Assembly (NCBI GenBank): GCA_038496445.1
Contig: JALMLS010000423.1
Span: forward strand, 62,001 to 126,000
Reading direction: 5' to 3'
DNA from: Trichosphaerium sp. ATCC 40318
Lineage: Eukaryota > Discosea > Flabellinia > Trichosidae
DNA length: 64,000 nt
The position numbers and the translations under genes are program-made. The notes beneath the pieces were generated by a model. It was not told the origin of the DNA. It saw only the letters and a program-made list of their open reading frames with translations, and made no database searches. This document shows, piece after piece, positions 10,942-23,976 of the stretch (position 1 is the stretch's first letter; every line of letters starts with the position of its first letter).

Positions 10942-13900
10942 ATGCACCGTGCTGTACTGCTTGCACTTGTTGCAGTTTTCGTAGCTTGCACCTTTGGCCA
11001 AGCTTTCCGCGATAGGCACAATGACCCACCTACTCTTCCAAGACTCTCTACTATGGATTGTCAAAGCAATGTTATTCCAGGCGCAGACCAAATGCAGCGG
11101 GGTTTCGATATTCTTTTGGGCCCTGATAACGCTCAATCTGTCCCTGATAAAGAAAACCCTCAGTTAAACCAAGGTCTATTACCAATCTACGACTTGAATT
11201 ACTTCGATAGATACAACCCTCAGATTGCTAGACCAGCAACAAACTACCAGATAAGTACGTTAATTATGATATACGGTCGTTTTAATGCGAATTCACTTGT
11301 TTTTTTGTTGCAACTTTGTCGTAAAGGCGTTTCTCCGTCTTAGGACTCACAATTACCCCTAGAATGGTGTGTACCTGATTACATGAGACATACACCTCTG
11401 GTACGTAACAAAGCGAATAGACGAACAGAACCGCTAGTATTTACTCTGCTTTTAGTTTTTTTCGGATCAGTTCACAGCAAAAAAGGTTTCAAAGACATAT
11501 AATGAGGTTCTAAATGAGTACACTAAATCTTTTTCAATGGGAGTAACTGGTAAGCTTATTTCGTCACAAAACAAACGTTTGAGGCAGAAAATTGACGTAG
11601 TTATTTAGTTGAAGTACCAAAGGGCGCATTTTCTTTAGCTGCTGGTATTGAAAACGGTCTCAAAAGAGTTCAACATGAAATTGAAGATAAAGGCCGAACA
11701 TACAGTTTCTCAAAGAAGGAGTACGTATAAATACACATGCGTTTAAAACAGCTTCTGACGGGTTTTGTAGATTCCAACATTTCAAACTTCAAGTGTTCGA
11801 CTACCGCGAACTACCTTTGTTACCAACCTTCGTAACTCAACTAAGAGACTGGATGCCATACGTCATCGAGAAGCAAAGTGATATTGATTTCTTTTCGCAC
11901 TTCTTCCAACAGTACGGTACCCATTTCATCACTGGAGGTACTTTTGGTGGTAAGGCTACCATCGAAGCGTTTATTAATACAGAGTACTCTAAAAAGACTG
12001 ATGATACGTACGTACTGTCGTTAACATAAAGAATAATGCTCAAACAACCGAAACACACCTAAAACGCCTTCTTTTGTACATCAAATAAGTTAAAACTAAC
12101 GTCAATTGTAGCTTCAAGCACAGGCAAATGGTTGTAAAGGCTCAACTTAACTTTGCAGGTTTCAACTTGGCAAGCAGCAATCAGGAAAGGTACGCATTAG
12201 ACATATTTTGCCTAAATTAATCCCATTTAGCCAAAAAACTGTTGCCAAGTCGTTCGATGACAACTCTGAGTCAAGAACTATATACGTTGGTGGTCTTCAA
12301 CCTCCATCGTCTACCAGAGAATGGGCTCTTTCTACTAGCACACTGCCATCCCCATTGGCATACAAACTTGTCCCAATCTACTATTTGTTACGTGACCACC
12401 CAGAAGTAGCAAATGCACAACGCGCATTAACTTTTGAAGGTAAACAAACAACTACAGAATCTTCTTTTTCAATCATTTGAATTACTTGTTTTCTTTATCT
12501 CACTTTTATATCTAGCTGCTATGAAACAATATGTGCAATATCAAGGACAAATTGGACTTACCCCTGAATCATACATTATTTCTCACAACAACCCTCCTTA
12601 TGGTCCTCCAAAACGTACAACACTACCGCCACCAACGAATCCTCCAACTGAGGCACCAACAACTCGGGCACCAACCCCTACACCAAGACCAAGACCTGAC
12701 GTTGGTCTTCCAAAGTTCCCTACCAATTACAGAAGGCCAACTCCAAGACCAACCCCAAGACCAAGGCCAACACCACCTCCTCCAACGGCTGCACCAACAA
12801 GACCACCACGTCAAACCCCAGACGAAATCCAAGTACTAAACTTGGGCATGCAACGTTGTTTGGGCGACCAAGATCTTCAAGCATCCCTCTCGTGTACGTT
12901 GTCTTTGTTTTTTCTTCTTTCTTTCCAGTTCCCTTATTAACGCTACTGTAGTCGGTGTTTCAAAGAAATTAGGAACACAAGTTGATCCTGCAGATGTTTA
13001 CGTTATTAAAAACGGTTGTACAGGAAAGAGAGATATAAACTATGAAGCCTTTGTTGCTTTCAATCCAGACGCACAAAACTATCAATATTATGATGCTCTT
13101 TGGGCACTTCTTGATATGATTAATGACGGTGAAATGGAGCTTATTGGAATCCTTGCTGCGCAAACAGTTGATTTGGGTACGTTGTGTTTTAGTTTTATCT
13201 AACAGCGATTTGTCCTTGTCACGTAGCTTTTGTACTTAACTGATTTTATACAGACAGCGTACCAGAGGATGAACCAGAGCCTCAACAAACAAGACAACAA
13301 CAACCTCAAGCCAGAGAAGAAGAATTTGAACCACTAGATGATAACCAAGGTCTTCCAGATGACACATTCGACGACATGGACGACATGGATGACATGCCTT
13401 TTGACGATTACGAACCGGAAGACATGGATGACATGCCTCTTGACGATTACGAACCAGAAGATATGGATGACATGCCTCTCGACGATTACGAACCGGAAGA
13501 CATGGATGACATGCCTCTTGACGATTTCGAACCGGAAGATATGGATGACATGCCTCTTGACGATTACGAACCAGAAGACATGGATGATATGCCTCTTGAC
13601 GATTACGAACCAGAAGATATGGATGACATGCCTCTCGACGATTATGAACCGGAAGACATGGATGACATGCCTCTTGACGATTACGAACCAGAAGATGTTG
13701 ACATGGACGACATGGATGACTTAGACGATATGGATGGCTTACCTCTTGACGACCTCGATAATGAGTCAACTGAAGAAGAACAAGAAGAAACAGGCATAGA
13801 AAAAGAAACCGAACGCGAAAACGAGTTCGACCACATGGGCGAGCTAGCTGATGACACTACTACTGAAGATACTGCTGCTACTGAAGAGCCTGATACTGAT

Positions 13901-14239
13901 GTTACCGAAGAACCTGAAGATACTAAAACTGTTGCCAAAACCACAACTCAAACACAAGTTGGCGCTTCAGCTGTACAGAATATCAAAAATTCTGATGTTG
14001 GTACGTTTTTTGAAGGACATCACAAAAAGATATTTAGTTTTCTAACTCTCTTTTAAACAGATTCTAACAATGGTGGACCAAAGAAGAATAACAGCCTTTA
14101 TATCATTATTGGTGGTGCTGTAGGCGGTCTTATTGTTCTAGTAGCTCTTGTAGTCATCGTTGTTGTTCTAGTGATGAAGAAGAAGAAGCCAAGCAAAGCT
14201 CCTCAAGAAGAACAAGGATACCAACAAATGGAAGACTAA
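10942..14239 (+). CDS. Membrane-anchored MACPF-domain protein
   Basis: The start MHRAVLLALVAVFVACTFGQ is a clear signal peptide. The MACPF/perforin domain lies in exons from about 11340 to 12480 and carries the family signature YGTHFITGG (codons from 11913), preceded by DFFSHFFQQ. Next come a Pro/Thr-rich linker (about 12590-12830), a Cys-containing domain of possible SEA-like type (12950-13180), an extreme acidic repeat tract (13382-13693), Thr/Glu-rich sequence, then one transmembrane helix (LYIIIGGAVGGLIVLVAL) and a short basic cytosolic tail KKKKPSKAPQEE before TAA at 14237-14239. MACPF proteins insert in or assemble on membranes; in protists they serve attack, defence, egress or phagocytosis. 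The C-terminal anchor suggests surface display rather than release (inference). An AATAAA at 14293-14298 follows the stop. The N-terminal exons up to about 11500 carry the least family signal. Confidence 0.9.
13382..13693 (+). repeat. Eight tandem 39-bp units encoding DMDDMPLDDYEPE
   Basis: Eight consecutive 39-bp units (13 codons each) encode DMDDMPLDDYEPE with single changes, such as Phe for Leu in unit 1 and Phe for Tyr in unit 4. Differences are mostly silent third-position changes (gac/gat, ctt/ctc, cca/ccg), so the protein sequence appears constrained. The tract is extracellular in the MACPF protein, next to the membrane. Confidence 0.95.
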
Positions 14240-14350
14240 ACAAAAGAAATATTTTCCTGCCTACCTCTTTACTTCACTTTTTTGGAAATAACAATAAAAT
14301 ATTTTGTATTCGGTATAAAACATTCTGTTGCGTGCCGCGTGTTCAAATAA

Positions 14351-14414
14351 GTTGTTGGTTCTGTATCTATTGTTGAAACAAGCAATCGCTTGTTGAAAAC
14401 GTAGAACCAACGAC
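14351..14414. other. Nested hairpin between MACPF and F-box genes
   Basis: An outer stem pairs 14351-14362 (gttgttggttct) with 14403-14414 (agaaccaacgac), 12 bp including one G.T. Inside it a perfect 7-bp hairpin pairs 14377-14383 (aacaagc) with 14388-14394 (gcttgtt) around a 4-nt loop. It could be a small structured RNA, a 3' processing element or a miniature inverted-repeat remnant. No known RNA family was recognised. Confidence 0.4.
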
Positions 14415-14578
14415 GCTTGGTTGTTTATATACGTGCGTACATGTTGTAGTTGCAGTATCGCGATTTATAAACTTTAGCGTCGTTTGTTGTGTTTGTGACT
14501 TAAACGTTCGACGTCAGCCCTTATATTCATTAAAGTCGCTGTCTTTAGCCTTTTTCATTAGTTGAAAAGCCTGTAGTG

Positions 14579-16194
14579 ATGGCAACGCAAAGTTATGATT
14601 TGTTATTGAACGAATTGCCGTTGGATGTACTTTTCTGCATCATGGACTATGTACAACGTACGAATAGGCGCGTTTTACGATATTAACGTCGTTTTTTAGT
14701 GTTCGATTACCTGAAACTAGCTCTTGTATGCAGAGACTTCCAGACCATGGTAGAGACCGTTGTAGCATTGTTTTCGGGCTAATAGCTTTGTAGGTTAATT
14801 ATGTATGCACACGATGCGCACATTTAAGTATAGGAAGCGCTAGGCGTAAAATACAGCAGCTGTGGCCTGTACGTTTACCTATTTTTGAACTTACTCTCCA
14901 ATTGATATAAAATATATCTGAACGGTTTTTCTATACGACAGTAACCTGTCAACACTTATCAGATCACTAGTTTATCGTCAACAAATTCGAGCGCGTTCAA
15001 ACGCTCAATTTATTTAAATCTTGGCGTTTTACAAGCACTCAGCTGGGTTTGCTATGTAGAGGATCAAATTTTGCGAACCTCAAAGAGTTAAACTTGATTG
15101 GTACATAAACAGCGCTCACCTAATACCCGTTTATAGTATTTAGGATGCACTAAGTTACAAATGGATCATTTTGCGGATTTAAAGACAGCAACTTTCACTA
15201 AAACTCTTACACACTTGGCCTTTCAGGTAAGCTTATTATAGCAATAACAACCAAACAAATTCTCAAGAGTACAAGTGCAATCAGAGCGTTAGCGTTCACT
15301 GAATACTCAGTATCAGCTTTCTTACTTGAGTTTGTTTTTTTTTTGTTTTTGTTCCATCTCTTCACGTGTCTTACCTTTTGTTTTAGTGTAAGGAGCCAAC
15401 AGCTATTGATGTACCACAGGTAGAATTTTTGAAATCATTCGAAAATCTAAAGCACCTACACTTACTCACGGAGGTATGTTAGTCATGAGAGATTATTTTT
15501 TTTGTTTTTGGTCCATCCACGTTTCAAATTGTAGAATGCTTTTTTATTGTATTAACTTGGTGAATAGAATGATGTATCCGTGGGCAACGGATTTTCTAGT
15601 TGTCTCCCGCCTGGTTTAGTAAGTTTAACTCTAGAGTCGTTTAACAGTGTAAATGTGAGGTAAGAAGAGCTGTTCTATTATTTGACATATTTTCAATTGT
15701 TTATGAAAAATCGTTCTGTGCAGTGTTTGCATATTTCTTGACTTACTGTTGGTTCTTTAGCCTTATATTGATACATTGCAAGTTCTTGAAGAGTCTGTCT
15801 CTTACGACTAGTAGTATAACTGAGCTTTATAGCGGAGAGGACAGCCTTGAATTAACTCATTTGGATTTGTCATGGACTGGATGTAGCGCTGAGATGTTAA
15901 CTCAGCTTGGCAACAAGTACGTACTATGTCGTTCTAAGTGCTGGTTTGTACTAATCATATATATTAGATGCCCGTACTTAGAGCTCTTGAACATCAGTAA
16001 TAATACAATATCCAAGGTATGCTTCCTTGTTCTTTTTTTTTTTGAGAAGAAATTGACTTATCAATTAGACGGACTTTGTTGCTCTTGCTACAAAACTTCC
16101 TGGATTGAATACAGTTGTTCTACCCCAATATACTCGAGACAGTATTTTAAAAGATCATCCGGAGTTACTAAAAGTACTTGGTGACCCACAATGA
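14579..16194 (+). CDS. F-box / leucine-rich-repeat protein
   Basis: The first exon (MATQSYDLLLNELPLDVLFCIMDYVQ) and the next (FDYLKLALVCRDFQTMVE) together form an F-box: LP.DVL..I..YV followed by L..VCR.F. Downstream short exons carry leucine-rich repeats, for example LTHLDLSWTGCSAEMLTQL, CPYLELLNISNNTISK and LPGLNTVVLPQYT. The last exon ends KDHPELLKVLGDPQ, TGA at 16192-16194. F-box proteins recruit substrates to SCF ubiquitin ligases through Skp1, and LRRs usually bind the substrate; that role here is inferred from domains. It is not obviously related to the repeat-rich 'GVHTI' LRR family elsewhere in the window. AATAAA at 16260-16265 follows. Middle exons between 14760 and 15660 were only partly resolved. 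Confidence 0.78.
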
Positions 16195-16425
16195 GCATAC
16201 AGTTTCAGAAAGAACGTGAATACAACAGACAGCATACATGTACTTTTTTTTTTGTAGGAAATAAAATTCTTTTACTATAAGCAGCCACACTACTGCAGTT
16301 TACAAGATTATAATCACATCGTATTAGTGATAGTTGTAGTGTTTTTTGGGGTTTTTTTGTTTGTGTTTATGATGAGTAGTATTCAGTCTACAAAAAAAAA
16401 TGACGTGTAAGAATATTTTAAGAAT

Positions 16426-19400
16426 TCAAGACGTTTCGTTTAGGAGTACACTTGATTCCTCATCCTCGCTACTCTCTTCGTCTTGACTTTCCTCATCGTC
16501 ATCATCACTATCATCATCGACATCACTATCAGTATCATCGCTACTCGATTCACTTCCAGTGATCTCCCGCATTGGAATGATATGTTCTTTAGAGTCAGTT
16601 TCCACAGAATCAGTTTCATCATCTGTTGTAGAACGACCTTTACCATTTGAGGCAGGAGATTTTACGTCAACTTAAAACACAAGTAAGTACTAAGCATTAA
16701 GGCCTTGGATCAAAAGGCAAAGGCAGTGATAACAAGAAACAAAGTAAAGAGAAGAAGAATTTGTGGGTTGGTTTTTCCTTTTTTTTTCCCCCTTTTGGAC
16801 AGAGTTCCTCCGGAGATAATTATGTTTGGTTATTGCGTACGTAGAATGCTGGATTCTAACTTGAATGCTGATAGATCTGTGCTGTATGGAATATCATTAG
16901 TTCCTTGATCCTCTGTATTCAAATGAGATGCTGGCGGTTGTAAGAATGGAGCTCTGTATTTATTTGTTAAGTCTGTTTTATCTTTTTTATTCGGTTGTTC
17001 AACCTACAAGTGCAACAAAACGTAAGCTATTAACAACAAAATGAAGAAGAAATAACGAGGGTAGTAATAGCCTCGTTGTGAAGAAAAGTTGAAAAGAGAA
17101 ATCTAGAAGTGACAATCGATAGTTTTTTTTTTTTGAGTACTGATCTTCACCCAATGGAATTTGGGTTGATTTTAATTTGTTACGTACCAATGCACCATAA
17201 GTATGTAATGCTTTGTTTGAAGTCATCATGTAAACAAAGAAGCAAACGGAAAGGATCAACATTATAACAATAATGATACCATATTGGAACTAAGGATGTT
17301 AGAGATTTGTAGTGAATTTTTTGTTCACTTTTAATTACCTCGTATGTTGCAAACACTCCAATAGATACAAGTTGGTATAATATGAGACCAATGTTAACAC
17401 TGACGAAAATAGTTGTAAAATAATTACCACCTCCTAAGAAAGAAGCAAAGTAAGAACAAAGAACACTCCGAAAAAAAAAGAAGAAAAAAGTTGTGGCAAA
17501 CACAATGTCTTAGATGAGTTCTTAAGTACCTTCAAATGGTGTCTTATCAGCCCATATAATATTATACTTATAAGATAGGATAGCGAGACCAAAGTAAATT
17601 ATTGCAAAAGGCAAAATAAGTGGTGCTAGAGTAGAATAGATTTGGACAATCATCAACACCAATAAAATACCAGCATAACTAAACAAAAGAATTAGTTTTG
17701 GTGCTCATCCTTCACTTAAAAAATCACGTGATGGAGTAAAAATATACTTCAAAGATTGTGATATATTAATACGTACTTAGTAGCATAAGAAAATGCACCT
17801 GACATCCACACAGCGCGCTTAGCACGCTTTGATTTTGCCAAAAATCTATCAAAAATTAAGCCGATTATGAGCGGCACTGGACGCCACAAGCTCATCATTG
17901 ATCCAGCCAAACCAACAGTCATAATATAGTTTACAAAGAAAGATGCTTGCTGAGGAAGAGATGAAGCAAGTAGAGAAACAATAGACTGAGGACTATCAAT
18001 AATTGAGTCCAATGCTTTGAATACTGATCCAGCAATCGTTGAAATGAGTAGAACGTTGAATACAAGGAAACAAAAGTATTTAACTGATGTAGACCTAAGA
18101 GAAATATTAACTTAAAGAGCTGTAGTACATCACGAAAGGTAAAGCAGACAGAAAGCTACAAAAAAAAAAGGTTTCTGTTGAGTTTTTTTTTAGTTCAAAG
18201 ATTTTACCTGTCTTGTTCGCTCTGTGCTGCTGGTAATTGTAATCCTGACAAGAAACGAAGTAGAGGCACAAGGATAATCATGAATACAATCAAGACAATA
18301 ACAGGTGCATAACCTACACAAAGACAAGAGTTAGTCACTACCGAGTACAAATAACAGTTTAACTGAGACAAATGCGTGTTTAAAACTTTACCTTGTATCA
18401 ACCCTCTCACTGCAGGATCAAGATCGGTATCTAGAAAGTCGCTAGGGTAAAGAAGTTAACACCAGAGGTTAATGTAAGTGTGGATAAACAAAAATACTTA
18501 CAGCCCTGGAACCATTGCTAAAGTCTCAAGGTTTGCAAAACCTTGTACGAAAATAATAGGAACAGAATAAAAGAAGACAATCAAGAAAGAAATAATGAAT
18601 ACTATTAATCCTCTAAAGAATCTACTTATTGTAGTTCCTGTAAGATTATCCCAAATAATATCTCTAAAAAACGAAATGAGCTGAGGTACGCTCAAACCAA
18701 ACGTTCAAAACAAGTTTTTTTTTTGGGTGCTTTTTTTGTTTGCGTACCTTGGTTCAGGGGCGTGCTCTACTAGCCATTGTTCGTTTACTGTGGATTGTGA
18801 TAGTTTGGTAGCTTCAGATATACTCTATATTTTTAAGATACGAAATGAGAAAGGAGTCAAGTTATAGATTGTTGTTTCGGACTTCCAATAAAATTTATAA
18901 ATTGGATTTTTGCAGAAGCAGTTTCTGGAGTATTGTGGCGTAATAGTACCTTGCATGTGACAAAAGCTGTTGGTGTTGGTTTAATATACGAATCTACTGA
19001 AGAGAAAAGATCAGAAAGGTCAGAATCCTTATCCTTCATGTCATTTGCGTATGTATCTATAGAAAAAAAAGTAAGCACAAATATCGACCTTTCACCCATT
19101 TCTGGAAAAACAAACTAGCCCCACAACGAGGTTGAAATTGAAGAGCTGTTATTAGGTATATAGATGCAGATTTCTAGGAGATGTATACCTCGCAGTTTTT
19201 GTGTAAACTAAAAAAACGCTTTCAAAAAAAAAAAAGAAGAAAGTACCAATAGAATCGACCTCTTCGCCACCACAAAAAGATGTCTTATGAGTAGGACGTT
19301 CTCCATCTTTGAAGTAAACAGCAAGTGACTAAAATAGTTCTTAACACTTGAAAAAAAACAGCCAACAAGTATTGAACGTACGCTCTCCAAATTGTTTAGA

Positions 19401-22362
19401 AGTGCAAGTCTTTGGTTATGTCTCTTCTCTAGTTTTGGTGCTTCTTGTGCTCGATGAACTTCAATAATCTTATTGTTAAATGAAGGGTTAAGATAAGCCA
19501 TAATGACTTCATCATAGAATTCACTTGAATTGCCTACAAGCAAGCAATCAGATTACAACTAAAAAAACCCCGAAGAAAAACACGTGTGTTAAGTTTTTTT
19601 CTCAGTTTTATACACAAGCACTCAAGATTGGTATCTTACCTCCTGTGTCAACTCCAATGATTGTACCTTTTCCACTGTAATCAGGGATATCTGTAATCAT
19701 GGATGTATAATTCTCAGGCAACTTAGGATTTGAAAGATGTTCTCTTCGTCTGAGCAAGAACTATAAAAAAAACGTATCAATACAGACTGTTATAAATGAC
19801 CACGAGAAGAGTGATGTCTTACCTCGTCATAAAATCTCTTCAGAATAAATATTGTGGCAGCTGTATTAAATATAACACCAACCATCTGTAACATTAATGT
19901 GAGAGGGAGTTATTTAGACTTCAAATCGTACGTGAAACCAGAGAAATTGAGATCCTCTTTCAATATTCGCCATAGACAAGATTTCCAAGCCTAACACTTA
20001 TCAGCAAACTATCGATAAAGTGATCATATTATCACGTACCTTTTACGAATAACGAGTTATCTTCTGGCAGATCTTTGTTCTTTCCAGCAAAAACTAATCG
20101 AATAAGAAAATTGTTACTCAACGAGAACTATTTTAAGCAAAGCGTGATTCTGTTATTTTTGCGTTTGCATTGACGTACTGTTGACGAACAGAATAGCACA
20201 GACACCGTATACAGCGTATATACAGACCATAAAGAAGGAGTATTTAAGGAACTTAACAAATACCCAAGCATCTAATCCGTGTGTCTCAAAAAGCAAGTCT
20301 TCATTGTAGAAAACAGTCTGGTAGAGAAGAGAAAAAATACCACGTGGTGGCGGAGCAGGTTGCCTGTTATCCCTAAAAATACAAGTTAATACAGAGCATT
20401 AAGGTATATAAAATGGTTTAAAGTACCTCCAAACTTCAGGTTCGTCAAAGGGTTGGCAATTTGATTCGTAGAATTTTCTTGTAAATTTAAAACATCTGGT
20501 AATAACAAACCCAATGAAAAATATGATTGCCAAAACAACATTGATTGCAAATGTTGTAAGGAATGCAGCCAAATTAGTAGTAGCTAATAAATATTAATAC
20601 GAAGAAAAAATACGCCAGGTAATGACTAGTATAGCTTGCTTACCTTCAACGAGCTCTGCTTCAGAGTCAAATACTTGAACTCGTCCATTTACAGAATCAA
20701 CGATAATTGTAAAATTCGAGAATGGGTCATCTGTAAGTCCCAACGGTCCTTTAAATGACTATACAACTAATGTTAGATTTCACGGATATTAGATGAACTA
20801 AAATAAACCAACCTCGTCACCAGTTCCTTCATCTCCGTACTTTGCAAAAAAGTTACCTGAAAAACAGTTAAAAAATAACAAGAACCAATTGTTGTTTGAG
20901 TTGATAATAGACTTCTATTCAAAATTCACGTGTACGTACCAAATTTATCGTAAACCTTAACTTCATTCTCTCCAACATCTGTAACCCAAAAGAAGCTCAC
21001 ACGATCTGATGCAGTGACGTAGGTAGGATCAGTAAAGTCAGTTATTATTGTTCCAACAGAAGCGGTATTCGCATTAGCATTCCATAACTGTACTCGCTTA
21101 TTTCCACGATCAACTACAATGAGCTGCCTACGAATAAAAAAGTAAGCAAAAATCAACAATAGGTTACAAGAGGAAAAATTATCCAAAAAAACTTACTCTT
21201 CAGCGTCCATGTAAGCAATGCCAGTTGGATTCCTCATTTTATCTTAACAAACCAAGTTAATATCAACGCTTTACGAATGTATAGAAGATAAAGGAAAGAA
21301 AGAATTGGTTTTTTCGTTGTTTTTGTATGCCATACAACCCTCCAATCCGAAAAGAAAGAGAGTTGTTTAACAAAATAAAAGTTCTTCTTTTTTCTTCAAG
21401 TTAACGCGGATTACAGACGTACCTGACGCAGTACCATACGATCCAAAGGAGTATAGAACAGAAAGAGAGGATGCATTAAAGACTTGAACGCGATGATTTC
21501 CACTGTCCGCAATAAACAGTAGATCGCTCTCTAAGCTTACACAAATACCCTAATAAGACGTTTAACGTAACAGAGTGTGTTATGCTTGGAGATCATTAAA
21601 AGTTGATTAATTCTGTGTACCTTTGGAGATATAAACTGTCCAGCGCCTACACCAAGAGATCCGACTTCTTGCGTTAAATTACCTTTTGTAGATTAGGTTT
21701 TGTAACGAGTTGAGAAAAAAAAGTATCTTTTTTGTTGTGTTCTCGTTTTCACAATTCTTACCAGAACCATTGGCTATCTGTATTCTATGGTTAAGAGTAT
21801 CCGATACATAGATTGTAAACGTGTCATCATCATAAGAAGCGGCAATCCCTTGAGGAAACGCTAAAGAACCCACTGCGTCTCCACTTGAACCAAACTCGCG
21901 TATAAAAGAACCTTAGGCGGTATATTAGTCATTTTAAACAACTCCGAGAAAAATTTTTGAACAAAAAAAGCGTCCTGTACGCGACACTCCGAGTTTATGT
22001 CGATTAAAGGCGGCTAGACGTACCAAATACATCAAGTACTTGCACACGATTGTTTAAAGTATCGGCTACAGCGATACTAAGATAAAAAAGATCGAATTAG
22101 CGGGTAACGAAGTTGTGTTAAAATAAGTTATCTTACTGGTTTGAAGTAACGTTTTCTGTACTGTTAAAGACGGTAAAGAACGTAACGTCATGTGGTAAAC
22201 TAAATTGGCCACTACCTGCTCCGTTACCTCCAAAATTACGCTCATGATCATATTTCTGGGCGCCTAAGCGTGTTTTAGAGGTTGCATTTTGATAAGGAAA
22301 GTGAACGTGCCAGTGAGGGTTACAAAGGCCCCAATGATGGCTAACACAATAAGTAATCTCAT
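16426..22362 (-). CDS. NHL-repeat ectodomain fused to OSCA/TMEM63-type channel
   Basis: The ATG at 22362 starts a hydrophobic leader MRLLIVLAIIGAF that splices to YDHERNFGGNG. NHL beta-propeller repeats follow (22240-20690): GQFSLPHDV, FPQGIAASYDD, YVSDTLNHRIQI, LLFIADSGNHRVQVFN, LIVVDRGNKRVQLWN and TIIVDSVNGRVQVFD. Membrane segments begin at about 20590. The channel part matches OSCA/TMEM63 (CSC1-like) in order: GLDAWVFVKFLKY, LPENYTSMITDIPDY, ERPTHKTSFCGGEEVDSI, a cytosolic domain ending PTAFVTCK, then the hallmark EHAPEPRDIIWDNL and a run of hydrophobic helices to about 17000. The C-terminus is a long Asp/Glu/Ser tail (16680-16440) ending at TGA 16428-16426. OSCA/TMEM63 proteins are mechanically or osmotically gated cation channels; NHL propellers bind protein, RNA or sugar ligands. 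The N-out topology fits an extracellular propeller. Exon limits are approximate. Confidence 0.88.
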
Positions 22363-23976
22363 GTGTATGCCAACGAGTTACTTGTTGTTACAGTCTTAAA
22401 ATTAATGAGAAAATAGGAACGCGGGGATTAAAAAAACCGGACTTAACTTAGAATAAGTATGATCCAATATTACGCGATGTCCAGATTAGTATATATGCCA
22501 CAATTTTCCATCTTGATAGAGAATGAAACCAGATACGTTTGAAATAACTAAGCGGAATAGCGCTTTCGTGGTACTATTTACTTTTTCAGGTTTTATCGGA
22601 AATTGTACAGTTTTAGACTCACATTATTTAATAAGGACTAAAGTTGTCAACATTTATGTCGTCAACTTTTAAAAGAGATAAAAGTACAAGTATAGTAGTA
22701 TATACAATATCGTACCGGAGAGACTACTTGTGGCGATTTCGGGAGTTTAAACTAATTGGGAAAACCATGATCACGTCAAAAAAAACTACTTTGTATTCCA
22801 CTTTCCAAGGTAGTATTCTACTATTTAGAACCAAGGCGTAATTACTTCTTTTTCTAGGAGAGATAAAATAAGTGTCGAGATTACAAACCATAGCTACCTC
22901 TTACGCTTTTGATAGCCTTTTCTATGTCGACCTTTGAGCAAGCAATATTTTACAAGTATATATTCTCATGAATACTTTGCTAATTACTTCGCACAACCTT
23001 TAAAAATTACAGTTCTTACCATGGTTATAATGACGGTGAACTATCATCTTTGCTGTCCTCGACCATAGATTATATTCTCCGTGTTCTTTATCGTTGACAT
23101 ATTCAGGCTTGATTTAAATTGTCTAACAATTATTTTAATATGCGGCATTTGTCATTTATGTCGTCAACTATAAATCAACATGCAATAACCAATACTCCAT
23201 TGGATTTATGCTACAGTTTTAAATAACGTTACCTATTTTAATTGAAGGAGTTGACCAGTAGAACATATTGAGTGACTTCAGGTACAAAAACAGGATTCAA
23301 ATACTGTGGATTTCTTAAAGTACTTTTGCGGTACAAACTGGTTAACCGTTTAGTTCATGATGCAATAGCATTCAGTAAAAATGCTGCTGTGAAAATTGAT
23401 CAAAGCGAATGTTGTACAGACGAAGCGGGCAATGATACAATGAAAAATATGGCTGTCAGTGACATCAGTAAAATAGAGGAGCTTTGCTCAGAGTTAGAAG
23501 GTGTTTTCGGAGATGTAGGATTTAGGTTACCAAAATCATTGGAGGTACATGGTCAAGTTATTGGTGAATCTGTATGTTTCTCTGGGACGATAAAAACATT
23601 GTACACGAGAAAGCTGGGAAAGAATTTCAGGCTTACACAAAAGAAAACTAGCTAGTTAATATACACAAGCGCCTGTGACAAACACATGCCGTCAAGTTGT
23701 AGTTTAGAAGGATTGTAGTTAACATTCAATGTTATTATTTATGTTGCCATAACGTACAAATGGCTGTTTCTTTCTCTATGACCAAAGAATAAAACATTGA
23801 AATTGGTTGATGAGGCAGTTTGTTCCTAGAACAATATGTATCAAGCAGAGCAGCCAAAATTTTCGTAAGCACTCTCTGTAATACTGCCACTTTTGCAGTT
23901 TATTTTGAAGAGGTGTAATGATTGTTAAGCGAAGGTACGGCCTGAGAAAAGGAATGGAGTTTATTTGCTTTTTGGA
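22363..23976. other. Gene-poor stretch with one uncertain ORF
   Basis: No domain-bearing gene was recognised in these 1.6 kb. The only notable frame (+, 23272-23655) encodes a soluble acidic segment (DAIAFSKNAAVKID, ISKIEELCSELEGVFGDV) but begins with GTG, so it would need an upstream exon; it may be a gene fragment. The words catttatgtcgtcaact at about 22653 and 23154 form a short dispersed direct repeat. Confidence 0.3.

Noticed and set aside
12531-12839. His/Gln-rich alternate frame (+) and Trp-rich antisense frame across the Pro/Thr linker
   Set aside because: These are shadows of the Pro/Thr-rich coding sequence. The correct frame joins the MACPF domain to the downstream exon.
13236-13769. 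Long antisense and alternate frames over the acidic repeat of the MACPF gene
   Set aside because: These are produced by the 39-bp repeat, a multiple of three. The sense frame has flanking exons, Asp/Glu constraint and a transmembrane end.
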